Below, one piece after another: positions 1 through 8,059 of a DNA stretch of 27,584 bases. Both the position numbers and the translations under genes were made by a program. Position 1 is the stretch's first letter. Each line of letters begins with the position of its first letter. Where the stretch lies: positions 1 through 27,584 of the IMG/VR virus record IMGVR_UViG_3300032605_000106; one strand, given 5' to 3'. The notes under the pieces were generated by a model that had not been told where the DNA came from, searched no databases, and saw only the letters and a list, made by a program, of their open reading frames with translations. This stretch comes from a virus.

Positions 1-5
1 CTGAA

Positions 6-458
6 ATGGTTCCAGTTGAGGACTTAAAAGATCCTCCTGCTCGTGATCCTAGCTTGCCGGGCGAAAAAGAAATTCAAAATCAATTTTACACTCCATTCAT
101 TCCACATCCGGATCAAGAGTATCGTGCCCGTAACAAAAAGGTTCATACTATATTCCGCAAGTATAAGAACGGTATGATTTCATATGAAGTTATTGGTCCT
201 ATTGAACCTAAACCAGTTGGTGAAAAGCTAGACAAATGGGGCAAGGTTCGTCCAGAATTAATGAGCTGGGTTGATCCACGCACTGGAGAACAAATTGTTC
301 AAAGAGCGGATGGCAGTATGACTCCACAAGGCCGTAACTTAAAAGCCATTATGCAAAAGATGCGTGTTAACAACAGTAGTCATTGGGCTATGTGGATTGA
401 CCGTGACTTTGTCAATGTGGAAGGTGGCGAACTTAACAACCCATGGGAAGTTCAGTGA
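6..458 (+). CDS. Hypothetical protein, probably 5'-truncated by the window edge
   Basis: I do not recognise this family. The reading frame is open to the left edge (a Glu codon precedes the first ATG at base 6), and no ribosome binding site can be seen in the five bases available. The gene may therefore begin upstream, leaving only its C-terminal ~150 residues here. The visible protein is hydrophilic and Pro-, Lys- and Arg-rich. It has a predicted beta-rich middle (residues ~45-70) and ends in a Trp-containing segment (SHWAMWIDRDF). No signal peptide, membrane segment or enzyme motif is seen. It overlaps the next gene by 3-16 bases, depending on that gene's start. It lies two genes upstream of the large terminase, so a packaging or DNA-metabolism role is possible, but this is only context. 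Confidence 0.7.
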   Translation: MVPVEDLKDPPARDPSLPGEKEIQNQFYTPFIPHPDQEYRARNKKVHTIFRKYKNGMISYEVIGPIEPKPVGEKLDKWGKVRPELMSWVDPRTGEQIVQRADGSMTPQGRNLKAIMQKMRVNNSSHWAMWIDRDFVNVEGGELNNPWEVQ

Positions 459-715
459 TAGACTTTAACAGTTCGGATCAAGATGCCGAGCGGCTCAAGG
501 CTCAGGAAACTAAAATACAACAAAAGGTTATGGCGGCACATCGCGAAGCCTTTGTTCAAAAGTTTCCTGGCCAGTGCGAACATATCATGCGTTTAATAGC
601 CGAACGATTACAGTTGGGCTTGCGTAAGGATAGCGCGGGTATATCAAACAGTGAAGTTGAGTCATTGGCCACTGCGTTGCTAGCCATTTACAATATCCAT
701 TCAGACCTTAACTAA
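443..715 (+). CDS. Small hypothetical protein upstream of the large terminase
   Basis: This is a protein of 90 residues from ATG 443, or 86 residues from GTG 455. The GTG start overlaps the previous stop (GTGA) and has GGAAG at 446-450 just upstream. ATG 443 has no convincing Shine-Dalgarno sequence, so GTG 455 may be the true start. The product is almost entirely helical by eye, with charged residues in the first half and a hydrophobic helix near the C-terminus (SLATALLAIYNI). Its place directly before terL is where many phages encode the small terminase (DNA-recognition) subunit. It is shorter than usual for that subunit and I see no clear helix-turn-helix, so I leave the function open. Confidence 0.7.
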   Translation: MGSSVIDFNSSDQDAERLKAQETKIQQKVMAAHREAFVQKFPGQCEHIMRLIAERLQLGLRKDSAGISNSEVESLATALLAIYNIHSDLN

Positions 716-718
716 CTT

Positions 719-2326
719 ATGCTAGATTCAAACTTACTAATGCGTAGGGCTATACGCTGGGTAACGGAACAGCATAACTTAACTCCAGAAGCTATTAAGT
801 TATTGGACAATGATTCACAAGTTAAGTTTCAGGATTTGGCTATAGCTGTATGCGATGACATGCAATACAATCAGCTAAAATACTTTAGACCCTTTGAACA
901 TCAAAAGCGTTTCTTTCAAACTAGTGGTTCGGCACGCCGTGGAATACTAGCGGCTAACCGAATTGGTAAAACCGTTTCCACTTGCTATGAAACTGCTATG
1001 CACCTAACTGGACTGTATCCTGATTGGTGGGAAGGTAAAAGGTTTGATGGTCCTATTACAGCTATGGTAGCAGGAGAAGGTTGGAGTCAGGTTGCCATGG
1101 TTCTCCAAAATGAATTACTGGGCACACAGGATGTTAAAATCAAAGAACAAGTTGGAACTGGAGCCATTCCTCGTTATTGTATAATACAGGATACTATGCG
1201 TAACGATGGCGCTAACTGTTTGGGAGTAGAAGTCAGACATATCACCGGTGCCAAAAGTTATCTGTTGTTTGCCAACTATACACAAGAAGTTAGACAAATG
1301 CAGGGTTTCAAATTAAACTTAGCTGTGTTTGATGAACAACCGCCCGATGACTTCTTTAGTGAAATTGTTACTCGAACTGCTACAACACAAGGACAAGTGT
1401 TATGTTCGTTTACGCCACTAAAAGGATTAAACGGATTAGTATCTAAGTTTTGGAATAAAGAAGATGGATATAACTTTATTCGTGTAGCTTGGACTGATGT
1501 TCCCGAATACGATCCTTGGCATGAACCATTTTTATTAAATGAAACTAGACGCCAACTAGAACGAGATTATTTGCCACATGAGCGTGAAGCTCGTATTGCT
1601 GGTAAGCCTGTTATGGGTAAAGGCGCTGTGTTTCAAATACGCGATTGGCCTACATACAAAGCTAGTGAATATAACTTTAGAGAAATGCCGCAAATACATC
1701 GTGTTATATCATTGGACTTGGGATTGGTTAACGATAAAACAGTTATATCATTATTATATTGGGATCCATATGAACAAGTTATATACCTACATAAACAAAT
1801 TGTTGTCCAAGGTGTGGAAGAAGCTGTGCCAACACAGTATATCAATCATCTCCTTAGACCAGAAGTATTCGGGACGCCTATCGTTCTCCCTGCTGATGCT
1901 AATACTGCTGGTCGTTACACTATGTCATCTAGTTCGATACGCGAGTTGTTTGAGCAGTATGAATTAAATGTATATCAAAAAGCTATTATGAATCCGCCGG
2001 ACAGCCAAGGGCGTGTAACTAATCATAAAAGCTATGGTATAAATCAAATGCGTCAAATGTTAGAGTTTGGCACTATGATGGTTAATGAAAATTGCGTGGA
2101 CTTTTTGCGTGAAGCACAAAACTATTATGTAGATGAGCATGGCCGTTTCTCCGATCCCGACGACTGTATCGACTCCGCTCGTTATGGTGTAATGGCTTGT
2201 TTGCAGGGCATAGCTGAGCCTTGGGACAATCGCACACCACGCGAGCGTATGCGTGCACAAAGAGATCGTATTATACCTAAACAACCACCTCATTCCGAAT
2301 GGAAACGCACCTTTGATCCATCGTGA
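719..2326 (+). CDS. terL: Terminase large subunit (DNA-packaging ATPase/nuclease)
   Basis: This is the packaging motor subunit that docks on the portal, drives DNA into the prohead by ATP hydrolysis and cuts the concatemer. The 535-residue length is typical. The N-terminal ATPase domain shows a Walker A-type loop AANRIGKT (78-85), a Walker B strand LNLAVFDE (199-206, D205 and E206) and a coupling-type CSFTPLKG (229-236). The RNase H-like nuclease domain begins near residue 327. Its likely metal-binding acids are D333 (SLDLG), D392 (PADAN) and the D481/D482/D485 cluster (DDCIDSARYG). All the key residues are present, so it looks functional. ATG 719 follows the previous stop by three bases. A second ATG at 740 would remove seven residues, and neither has a strong ribosome binding site. 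It is followed by a promoter-like gap and the portal gene. Confidence 0.95.
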   Translation: MLDSNLLMRRAIRWVTEQHNLTPEAIKLLDNDSQVKFQDLAIAVCDDMQYNQLKYFRPFEHQKRFFQTSGSARRGILAANRIGKTVSTCYETAMHLTGLYPDWWEGKRFDGPITAMVAGEGWSQVAMVLQNELLGTQDVKIKEQVGTGAIPRYCIIQDTMRNDGANCLGVEVRHITGAKSYLLFANYTQEVRQMQGFKLNLAVFDEQPPDDFFSEIVTRTATTQGQVLCSFTPLKGLNGLVSKFWNKEDGYNFIRVAWTDVPEYDPWHEPFLLNETRRQLERDYLPHEREARIAGKPVMGKGAVFQIRDWPTYKASEYNFREMPQIHRVISLDLGLVNDKTVISLLYWDPYEQVIYLHKQIVVQGVEEAVPTQYINHLLRPEVFGTPIVLPADANTAGRYTMSSSSIRELFEQYELNVYQKAIMNPPDSQGRVTNHKSYGINQMRQMLEFGTMMVNENCVDFLREAQNYYVDEHGRFSDPDDCIDSARYGVMACLQGIAEPWDNRTPRERMRAQRDRIIPKQPPHSEWKRTFDPS

Positions 2327-2338
2327 TTTTGACTTGAC

Positions 2339-2346
2339 ACTAAATA
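2339..2346 (+). promoter_or_regulatory. Putative late promoter, ACTAAATA motif (copy 1)
   Basis: The octamer ACTAAATA lies in the 46-base gap between terL and portal, 26 bases before the portal ATG. The same octamer recurs in three other gaps of this window. TTGACA at 2334-2339 abuts or overlaps it and is too close to act as a sigma-70 -35 box. A late-type promoter made of a single extended -10 element, as in T4-like phages (TATAAATA), would fit. This is inference from position and recurrence. Confidence 0.45.
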
Positions 2347-2372
2347 AACTATCACACTAAAGGCTTTCACTA

Positions 2373-4646
2373 ATGCTGGAAATTAAAAACAAAGTTCTAA
2401 TGCAACTTAACACTAACAATACTACACTAGCTAGATTTGTTAGATTAAAAGGTCAGTTGGACACCAAATGCGCTTCTTATTTGCGCTACTTAGGAACCAA
2501 AAACGCTGTTAATCGTGCGTCGGATTATCATTATTTGTGTTTGGCTGTTAGCGAATCAACTGCTCCTGTAAATGGCATTGACTATATCCATCCTGTAGTT
2601 AAACCATGCGTTGATTATGTTACTGCTGTTATTGCCAAAGGACTTTGCCCACAAGGCGAAATTAACTTTGAATTTGTTCCAGAAACAGATGAAGATGATG
2701 AAGCAGCACGCCAAGCTACCAATATGGTTAGCCGTGTATTAAATCAAGAAAATGATCCACACTTTATATTACAGCGTTGGATTATGGATGCTTGTATGCA
2801 CAAAAATGGTATGCTTATGGTATTACCACGCCGTGAACAAACTGTGCGCTATGTTGAAACACAAGGCACATTGGATCAATTAAAAGCATTTGAACGCCAA
2901 GCTGAAGATCAGGCCCTAACTGTATTGCGCCAAAGTCGCCGCAAACAAGGTGTTAATATGCAAGCTGTTATGACAGAGATTCATCAGACTATTGGTGCCG
3001 ATGCCCAAGAGCGTATTGGTGGCAAGTTGGATGATATCATTAATGGAATGAAATTGGGCGAAGAGCCTGATATGGATAGTATGGCTAGTGAAGAACAAAT
3101 GGATAGTCGCGAAAGCGAACAGTCCGCACTAGATGATGCTATTAATCGTAATACAATTTACTCAGCCAAATATAAGTTAACTGGCTGGAACTTACAAATT
3201 AAATTTAGAAACATTGCTCAACATTATTGGATTTGTGATCCTACAATCCAAGAAATGAAGGATCAAGTATTCTGCGGATTCTATGATCCAATGACAATCC
3301 AAGAAGCAGTTCAACTCTACCCAGAGTTAAATGACCATATGGACGAGTTCCGTATGCATGCGGAGTATAATCAAAATGGTGCGTATCAAGCGGGTTCGGT
3401 CCTTAATAACCTCGCCATTCATGCTCGCGATAGTGTGCCTGTCATGGGGATTCCTGTTGAGTCTGGTGTGGGTGCTGACCCAGATAGCCGTTTGGTTACC
3501 ATCTTAACAGTATGGGACAAGTATGATATCGATGGTGATGGCGAATTAGAGTTAATTGAAATTATATTCTCTGGTAGTTATATTATATCCGCTAAGGAAG
3601 TTGAGTTTATTCCTGTTGCCAATATGTGTCCAAAGCCATTACCAGGCAATTTCTATGGCATGAGTATTGCTGAGTCAGTAGTTCCTATGCAGGAATATGC
3701 TACAGCTGGACATCGCGCTGAAATACTATTGGGCTTGTTAACAGCTACTCCACGCTTAGGTGTTAAACCAGATAAGGTTGACTTTGAAATGTTACAAGAT
3801 GGCGAAGCCGCTATCTTCATCTTAGATTCTAAGTTTGATCCATCAACTGACATTTATCCTATGCCTGCTCCAGCCGGTAACTTGGGCTTTATGGAAAACG
3901 CCATGAATCGTATCCAACAAGATACTATGGCTATTATTGGTATGACACAACCACAAGATGTGTTTAATCCACAAGTAATGGCTGCTGGTAATTCAGGCGA
4001 AAAGTTAAGTATGGCATTAGGACCAAATCAACTTATTCAAGACAACGCTGTGCGTAATGCCGCTGATGGATTGAAAGAAATGATTTGGATTGTATGGCGC
4101 ACATTAATCCAGTATGGTGATGATTACGGAGTTAAGAAGTTAGCTCAACAATATAATCCTGACAAAGAACCTGTGTTCTTAGATTATAAGTCTTGGGATG
4201 AAATGAACTTCTGTGAGCGTAAGCAGATTCATATGGAATTGGCATTGGGCATGATGTCCGAAGAGAACCAATTACAACGCCAGCAAATCATTATGCAAAC
4301 ACAGCAAGGTTTACAAGCTCAACTAACACAATTGGTTGCTACAGGAACATTAACTCCAGAAGTTTACAAAAAAGTTAAAAAGCCTTATGCTGATACGCTT
4401 TATGTATTGGGTGTTAAAGAATCCGATACATACTTGCCAACCGATGATGAAGTTATGAATATGATTAAACAAGGTCAAGCTATGCAACAACAAAAAGGAC
4501 CAAGTCCAGAAGATCAATACAAGACTTCACAAGCGGATCTCAACAAAGCCAAAGTGGATCAGATTAAAGCACAAGTTACAGGTCAAACTGCTACAGCGCA
4601 ATTGGACTACATGGCACAAGCACAAGGTAATCCTAAGGTATATTAA
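2373..4646 (+). CDS. Portal protein (P22-like, podovirus type)
   Basis: The portal is the dodecameric ring at one capsid vertex. It nucleates head assembly, docks the terminase and later carries the tail. At 757 residues it is close to P22-class portals. Recognisable features are an early 'VNGIDYIHPVVKPCVDYVTAVI' type region near residues 69-90 and an Asp-rich DIDGDGELE segment (~386-394) typical of portal clip/stem regions. There is also the late 'TQPQDVFNP...MAAGNSGEKLS' stretch (~528-550), followed by a long helical C-terminus rich in Gln, compatible with a barrel or crown. It sits between terL and the scaffold, the standard order. Its TAA overlaps the next ATG (TAATG at 4644-4648), which suggests translational coupling. 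The ATG at 2373 has no clear Shine-Dalgarno sequence. Confidence 0.9.
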   Translation: MLEIKNKVLMQLNTNNTTLARFVRLKGQLDTKCASYLRYLGTKNAVNRASDYHYLCLAVSESTAPVNGIDYIHPVVKPCVDYVTAVIAKGLCPQGEINFEFVPETDEDDEAARQATNMVSRVLNQENDPHFILQRWIMDACMHKNGMLMVLPRREQTVRYVETQGTLDQLKAFERQAEDQALTVLRQSRRKQGVNMQAVMTEIHQTIGADAQERIGGKLDDIINGMKLGEEPDMDSMASEEQMDSRESEQSALDDAINRNTIYSAKYKLTGWNLQIKFRNIAQHYWICDPTIQEMKDQVFCGFYDPMTIQEAVQLYPELNDHMDEFRMHAEYNQNGAYQAGSVLNNLAIHARDSVPVMGIPVESGVGADPDSRLVTILTVWDKYDIDGDGELELIEIIFSGSYIISAKEVEFIPVANMCPKPLPGNFYGMSIAESVVPMQEYATAGHRAEILLGLLTATPRLGVKPDKVDFEMLQDGEAAIFILDSKFDPSTDIYPMPAPAGNLGFMENAMNRIQQDTMAIIGMTQPQDVFNPQVMAAGNSGEKLSMALGPNQLIQDNAVRNAADGLKEMIWIVWRTLIQYGDDYGVKKLAQQYNPDKEPVFLDYKSWDEMNFCERKQIHMELALGMMSEENQLQRQQIIMQTQQGLQAQLTQLVATGTLTPEVYKKVKKPYADTLYVLGVKESDTYLPTDDEVMNMIKQGQAMQQQKGPSPEDQYKTSQADLNKAKVDQIKAQVTGQTATAQLDYMAQAQGNPKVY

Positions 4647-5014
4647 TGATAGAACAATCAGCATTAGACGCATTTAATTCGAGAGTCAAAGTCAATCTTA
4701 ATAACATTAAGACTATGACTCCCTCTCAATTGGATCGTATTAAAGCACAAGGTTCTGAAGCCGAAGCATTACTATTGAATAAGCAATTAGCTATGTTTAT
4801 TCATGTTACCAAATTTGATTTAACTGACAGTTTGTCAGCTCTAACAGGCCACAGCGAGGAAGATAACAATCGACGCATTGCGATAAGTAATCAACTAGCA
4901 GGCTTACAAAGTTTTATTGATACGCTGACTCGCGCGGCGTATTATAAAAAGCGTGTGGTAAATCACCAGAATGGTTCTGTTGATCCCACCGAACAATATA
5001 AGGAAGTCTTATGA
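4646..5014 (+). CDS. Hypothetical head-operon protein (122 aa)
   Basis: I do not recognise this protein. It is predominantly helical with several amphipathic segments, a central SLSALTGHSEEDNNRR region and a polar C-terminus, and has no membrane segment or signal peptide. It is coupled on both sides: its ATG overlaps the portal stop by one base and its TGA overlaps the scaffold ATG (ATGA at 5011-5014). This tight placement between portal and scaffold implies a virion-assembly role such as a head accessory or chaperone, but nothing in the sequence proves it. Confidence 0.8.
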   Translation: MIEQSALDAFNSRVKVNLNNIKTMTPSQLDRIKAQGSEAEALLLNKQLAMFIHVTKFDLTDSLSALTGHSEEDNNRRIAISNQLAGLQSFIDTLTRAAYYKKRVVNHQNGSVDPTEQYKEVL

Positions 5015-6180
5015 CAGAAAATATCATGCCTAACGACCAAGTCGCGGCCACTGAAAACAACGCAGTTCCCAGTATGGACTCAATAGCAGCGAAAATGGAC
5101 GCTATGAAAGCAATGACATTGCGTAACCAGATGCGCTCTACCGACGGGACTGAGACAGGTAAATCAGCTGAGGCAAATGCTAAAACCCCTGTGGCACCAG
5201 AAGGCCAAGAAGCCGAGCCAGAAGTTGCCGATTCAAGTTATGATGATTTAGATAGTGGCACTGAAGAGCAGGACACCCAGGAAACTGTAAGTGAACCTAC
5301 AGACGCAGACTCTACAGCAGATGAATTAATTGACTTTATTGATTTCGCAGAAACTAATCCGAACGCCAAGTTCAAGTTTATGCGTAATGGTAAAGAGATT
5401 GTTATTGATGCTAAGAAAGCCGCAGCTATTCTCGGACAAGGATCAGCGATACACGAAGATGCAAGACAGTTAAAAATCCAAAAAGCAGAATTTGATGAAT
5501 ATTTGCGTGAGCAAAGAAGTCAGCAAGAGGGATTAACACTAGCAATGGAGTTTACCATAGCACCGCAGCTACAAAAAGCCTATGATGAGATCCTAAAGAC
5601 TCAAAACTATAATGTGACCTTTCAACAACAACTTAGCAATAGTAGAAATCCAGCTGAACAAGCTAGAATACAAGCCAGCATGGAGCAAAACAATCGCTAT
5701 ATGCAACAGCAAAGTGAAGTGATAGGTCGCTTAAAGCCAAACTTAGATCAATTCAGAGATATGCGTAGACAGCAAGTTCAACAATTACTCGAACAAAACC
5801 GCAAATCATTTACTGACAAAGAGTTGAAAAACGAATATGTCTATAATGAAATTCGCGAGAAAATTGGTAAAGCGTGGACTAATGCTAATGGCGAAACATT
5901 ACCTGGTGTTAAGAATATCGATTTGATTTCATCCGACGAGTTCCTATTAGGACTAGTTAGAGATGGACTCAAGTTTAGAGATCGTCCTCAAGCAAAATCT
6001 GCTGGAAGTTCATTAGCACAATTGACAGGCCGTAAAGGTGTGTCAACTAATAATGGCAAGGGAGAACAAGACTCTATTAACAAACTTCGTGAACAAGCCA
6101 AGGGCGGCGATAAAAAAGCCGCAGACAACTTACTCATGGCCCAACTAAGTAAACTTAGAGCGGCTAGAGGTAGTCGTTGA
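5011..6180 (+). CDS. Probable capsid scaffolding protein
   Basis: Scaffolding proteins direct capsid protein into a prohead of the right size and then leave. This 389-residue protein shows the usual profile. It has a disordered acidic N-terminal ~105 residues (many Asp, Glu, Ser and Thr), then a short ordered unit around 106-155 (LIDFIDFAETN through the KAAAILGQGSAIHEDA helix). A long Gln/Glu/Lys-rich coiled-coil region follows at ~155-275, and the C-terminus is basic (LSKLRAARGSR) and could bind capsid protein. The position immediately before the major capsid gene supports the call. ATG 5011 overlaps the upstream TGA and has AAGGAAG at 5001-5007. No protease motif was seen, so a fused maturation protease is unlikely. 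Confidence 0.8.
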   Translation: MTENIMPNDQVAATENNAVPSMDSIAAKMDAMKAMTLRNQMRSTDGTETGKSAEANAKTPVAPEGQEAEPEVADSSYDDLDSGTEEQDTQETVSEPTDADSTADELIDFIDFAETNPNAKFKFMRNGKEIVIDAKKAAAILGQGSAIHEDARQLKIQKAEFDEYLREQRSQQEGLTLAMEFTIAPQLQKAYDEILKTQNYNVTFQQQLSNSRNPAEQARIQASMEQNNRYMQQQSEVIGRLKPNLDQFRDMRRQQVQQLLEQNRKSFTDKELKNEYVYNEIREKIGKAWTNANGETLPGVKNIDLISSDEFLLGLVRDGLKFRDRPQAKSAGSSLAQLTGRKGVSTNNGKGEQDSINKLREQAKGGDKKAADNLLMAQLSKLRAARGSR

Positions 6181-6199
6181 TTTAGCCTAATTACTATTC

Positions 6200-6205
6200 A
6201 AGGAG
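6200..6205 (+). promoter_or_regulatory. Strong Shine-Dalgarno site of the capsid gene
   Basis: AAGGAG lies six bases before ATG 6212. It is one of the best ribosome binding sites in the window, where most starts rely on overlap or a weaker AAGGAA. That suits the gene with the greatest product demand and fixes its start. Confidence 0.8.
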
Positions 6206-6211
6206 AATAAC

Positions 6212-7366
6212 ATGGCAGAAATTACAACAAGTCAAATTGGTAACGGAACAACAGCTTATGGCGCTGATATCGTTGTCAAGGACTTAGATTTAGATGTATC
6301 CAATCGTGTAAAAGACGATACCCCAGTTTTAAATATGTGTATGACTAAAAAGCGTAAAGTAAACTCTACTTTACCTTTATGGACAGATGACATCTACCGC
6401 TTGCCACAAACACAAGCATGGGTAGAAGGTGCTCCTGTTTCAACAAGTCAAGCTGAAAGTAACAGTCGTTACAACTTAGCTAACTACACACAGATTTTTG
6501 CTACAACAGTTGCTGCTTCTGGCACAGCTCGCGCAGTAATGCAGTCTGGTGGAGATCCACAAGCATACCAAGAAGTTAAACAGTTAATCGAATTAATGTT
6601 CGACGTAGAACAACAATTAGTTCGTAACGACCAAGTTGGAACACAATACGGTGGTCAAACTGGAACTGCTGGTGGTGCTACTGGTAATACACAAACTGGT
6701 CGTCGTATGGGTTCATTGTCCGCTTTTGCTGGCACACAATCCTTTTACACAACTAGTGGTAACTTAACAGGTATCACAACCAATGTAAACAACGCAACAA
6801 CTGACACTCCTGTAGCAACTGCTAACAGCTTTACAGTTAATGCTGACGGAACAACATTCTACACAGGAACATTTACTAACCAATTGTTCTCTCCAATTAA
6901 CTATCGTCAATTGGTAACTGTAGCTGAAGAGCGTTACAATGCGAAGATTCGCACAGTAGTTGCTCCTACAAGTCTCCGCACAATGTTGTCTGATACTTTC
7001 CCAACAAGTCGTTCTATCAACCGTGTAAATTCTGAGCGTGGTGACACAATCCAGACTTTCGAAGGCGACTTCTCTTACACATACGAGATTTTTGATTCTT
7101 GGATCATGGATCAAGCTGGTGTAAGTAATAGTATCTACTTCTTGAACGAAGAAGTGTTACAATGGGGTTCATTGCGTGACCTAGGTCCTAACAACGAAGT
7201 ATTCAGTAATGCTGACGCTTCATTAGACCAGTTCATCATGGAAGGCACATTAATCGTGCGTAACCCAGCTGGCGTAGGTATGTTGAATAACATCTCTACA
7301 ACTGGCGCGAATGTAACTACAGCTCGTCCAAGCACATTAGTATTGCGTGCAACAAATACATACTAA
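6212..7366 (+). CDS. Major capsid protein (SU10 / DUF5309-like HK97 fold)
   Basis: This is the shell protein of the head, 384 residues. The N-terminal region resembles the SU10-type capsid family. It has an early 'DVSNRVKDDTPVLNMC' segment, then a KKRKVNSTLPLWTDD motif and EGAPVSTSQA, where related proteins read 'P-tdTPf...W.tD.l......EGa'. The middle (~145-235) is Gly/Thr/Asn-rich and probably an inserted surface or loop region. The C-terminal half has the expected RTVVAPTSLRTML and GDFSYTYEIFDSWIMD stretches and a late IMEGTLIVRNPAGVG segment (the 'E-tL-v-n' signature). No cleavable propeptide is obvious. It has a strong ribosome binding site (6200-6205) and is followed by a terminator (7388-7413), so it is the last gene of the head operon. 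Confidence 0.9.
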   Translation: MAEITTSQIGNGTTAYGADIVVKDLDLDVSNRVKDDTPVLNMCMTKKRKVNSTLPLWTDDIYRLPQTQAWVEGAPVSTSQAESNSRYNLANYTQIFATTVAASGTARAVMQSGGDPQAYQEVKQLIELMFDVEQQLVRNDQVGTQYGGQTGTAGGATGNTQTGRRMGSLSAFAGTQSFYTTSGNLTGITTNVNNATTDTPVATANSFTVNADGTTFYTGTFTNQLFSPINYRQLVTVAEERYNAKIRTVVAPTSLRTMLSDTFPTSRSINRVNSERGDTIQTFEGDFSYTYEIFDSWIMDQAGVSNSIYFLNEEVLQWGSLRDLGPNNEVFSNADASLDQFIMEGTLIVRNPAGVGMLNNISTTGANVTTARPSTLVLRATNTY

Positions 7367-7387
7367 GCAATAGTTTAGTGTATTGGA

Positions 7388-7413
7388 AAGCACCCTTAGG
7401 GGTGCTTTTTTTT
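7388..7413 (+). terminator. Factor-independent terminator after the capsid gene
   Basis: A perfect 8-bp stem (AAGCACCC at 7388-7395 with GGGTGCTT at 7400-7407) closes a 4-base TTAG loop and runs into eight T residues (7406-7413). It lies 21 bases past the capsid stop. It is the only clear intrinsic terminator in the window and separates the head operon from the connector and tail genes. Confidence 0.93.
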
Positions 7414-7455
7414 GACCAGCAATCCATTTGTATAAACCCCTAATATTCATCCGCC

Positions 7456-7463
7456 ACTAAATA
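7456..7463 (+). promoter_or_regulatory. Putative late promoter, ACTAAATA motif (copy 2, leaderless start)
   Basis: ACTAAATA ends five bases before ATG 7469, in the gap after the capsid terminator where a new promoter is expected. No -35 box and no Shine-Dalgarno sequence is visible. If the octamer works like a T4-type late -10 element, transcription would begin at or next to the A of the ATG. The context (ACTAAATACA then ATG) matches the copy before the cupin gene. Confidence 0.55.
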
Positions 7464-7468
7464 CATCT

Positions 7469-8056
7469 ATGAACAACGACATTAATAAACCCGAATATCT
7501 CTCCGACCAGGATCCCGAAAAAGATTATGATTATATGCGCCAAGATGCCGGCGGCATTATAACAGCACACAATGGCGTAGCAGATAAGCTATTACAAAAT
7601 AATGATTTATATCGTTCTATGAAGGGCGATTGGAAACGCACAGATTGGAACAAAAGTAAAAATATCAAAGTAACTACTGGCCGCGAAGATGGTAAATTTT
7701 ATATCCAACGCGAACAAATGAATACTGATTATGTAGCATTGCGTTGTAAAGAGTATCGTGCGGCTGCCGAAGCAGGTTGGTTGGATCCATTAGCTCCACT
7801 AATGCCAGATGGTAAAATTGGCTATAAATGGATGGATTTACCCGATGTTATTGCTATTCGTATTTCTGATACATATTTTGGTGGTATGCCTTGGAGTGTT
7901 ATCAAACATGACAAAACATTAAAGGCGCAATTCTATCGTGTAGTTCAACAAGAATATCCACAGTATGTTTGCTTTCCCGGCGGCAAACTACCTATTCCAA
8001 TTGAAGTTCCATATCCAGTCAAGTCGGGCGAAACAAAATTCTTTAAAGGATTCTAA
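7469..8056 (+). CDS. Hypothetical virion-region protein (195 aa)
   Basis: I do not recognise this family. The 195-residue protein has a very acidic N-terminus (EYLSDQDPEKDYDYM), a charged middle with many Lys and Tyr, a KEYRAAAEAGWLDPLAPLMPDG helix-turn region (~100-120), and a Pro-rich end that finishes ETKFFKGF. No membrane segment is seen. It lies between the capsid terminator and the putative head-tail adaptor, with only three bases before the next gene, so a role in head completion or decoration is plausible but unproven. The ATG has no Shine-Dalgarno sequence and sits five bases after ACTAAATA, so it may be translated from a leaderless message. Confidence 0.82.
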   Translation: MNNDINKPEYLSDQDPEKDYDYMRQDAGGIITAHNGVADKLLQNNDLYRSMKGDWKRTDWNKSKNIKVTTGREDGKFYIQREQMNTDYVALRCKEYRAAAEAGWLDPLAPLMPDGKIGYKWMDLPDVIAIRISDTYFGGMPWSVIKHDKTLKAQFYRVVQQEYPQYVCFPGGKLPIPIEVPYPVKSGETKFFKGF

Positions 8057-8059
8057 ACC

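Noticed and set aside
1578-1967. Plus-strand frame of 129 codons inside terL
   Set aside because: It overlaps the conserved nuclease region of terL in another frame and shows no motif or start signal.
2334-2339. Sigma-70 -35 box (TTGACA) before the portal gene
   Set aside because: It overlaps the first base of ACTAAATA and leaves no 16-18-base spacer to a -10 element at that site.
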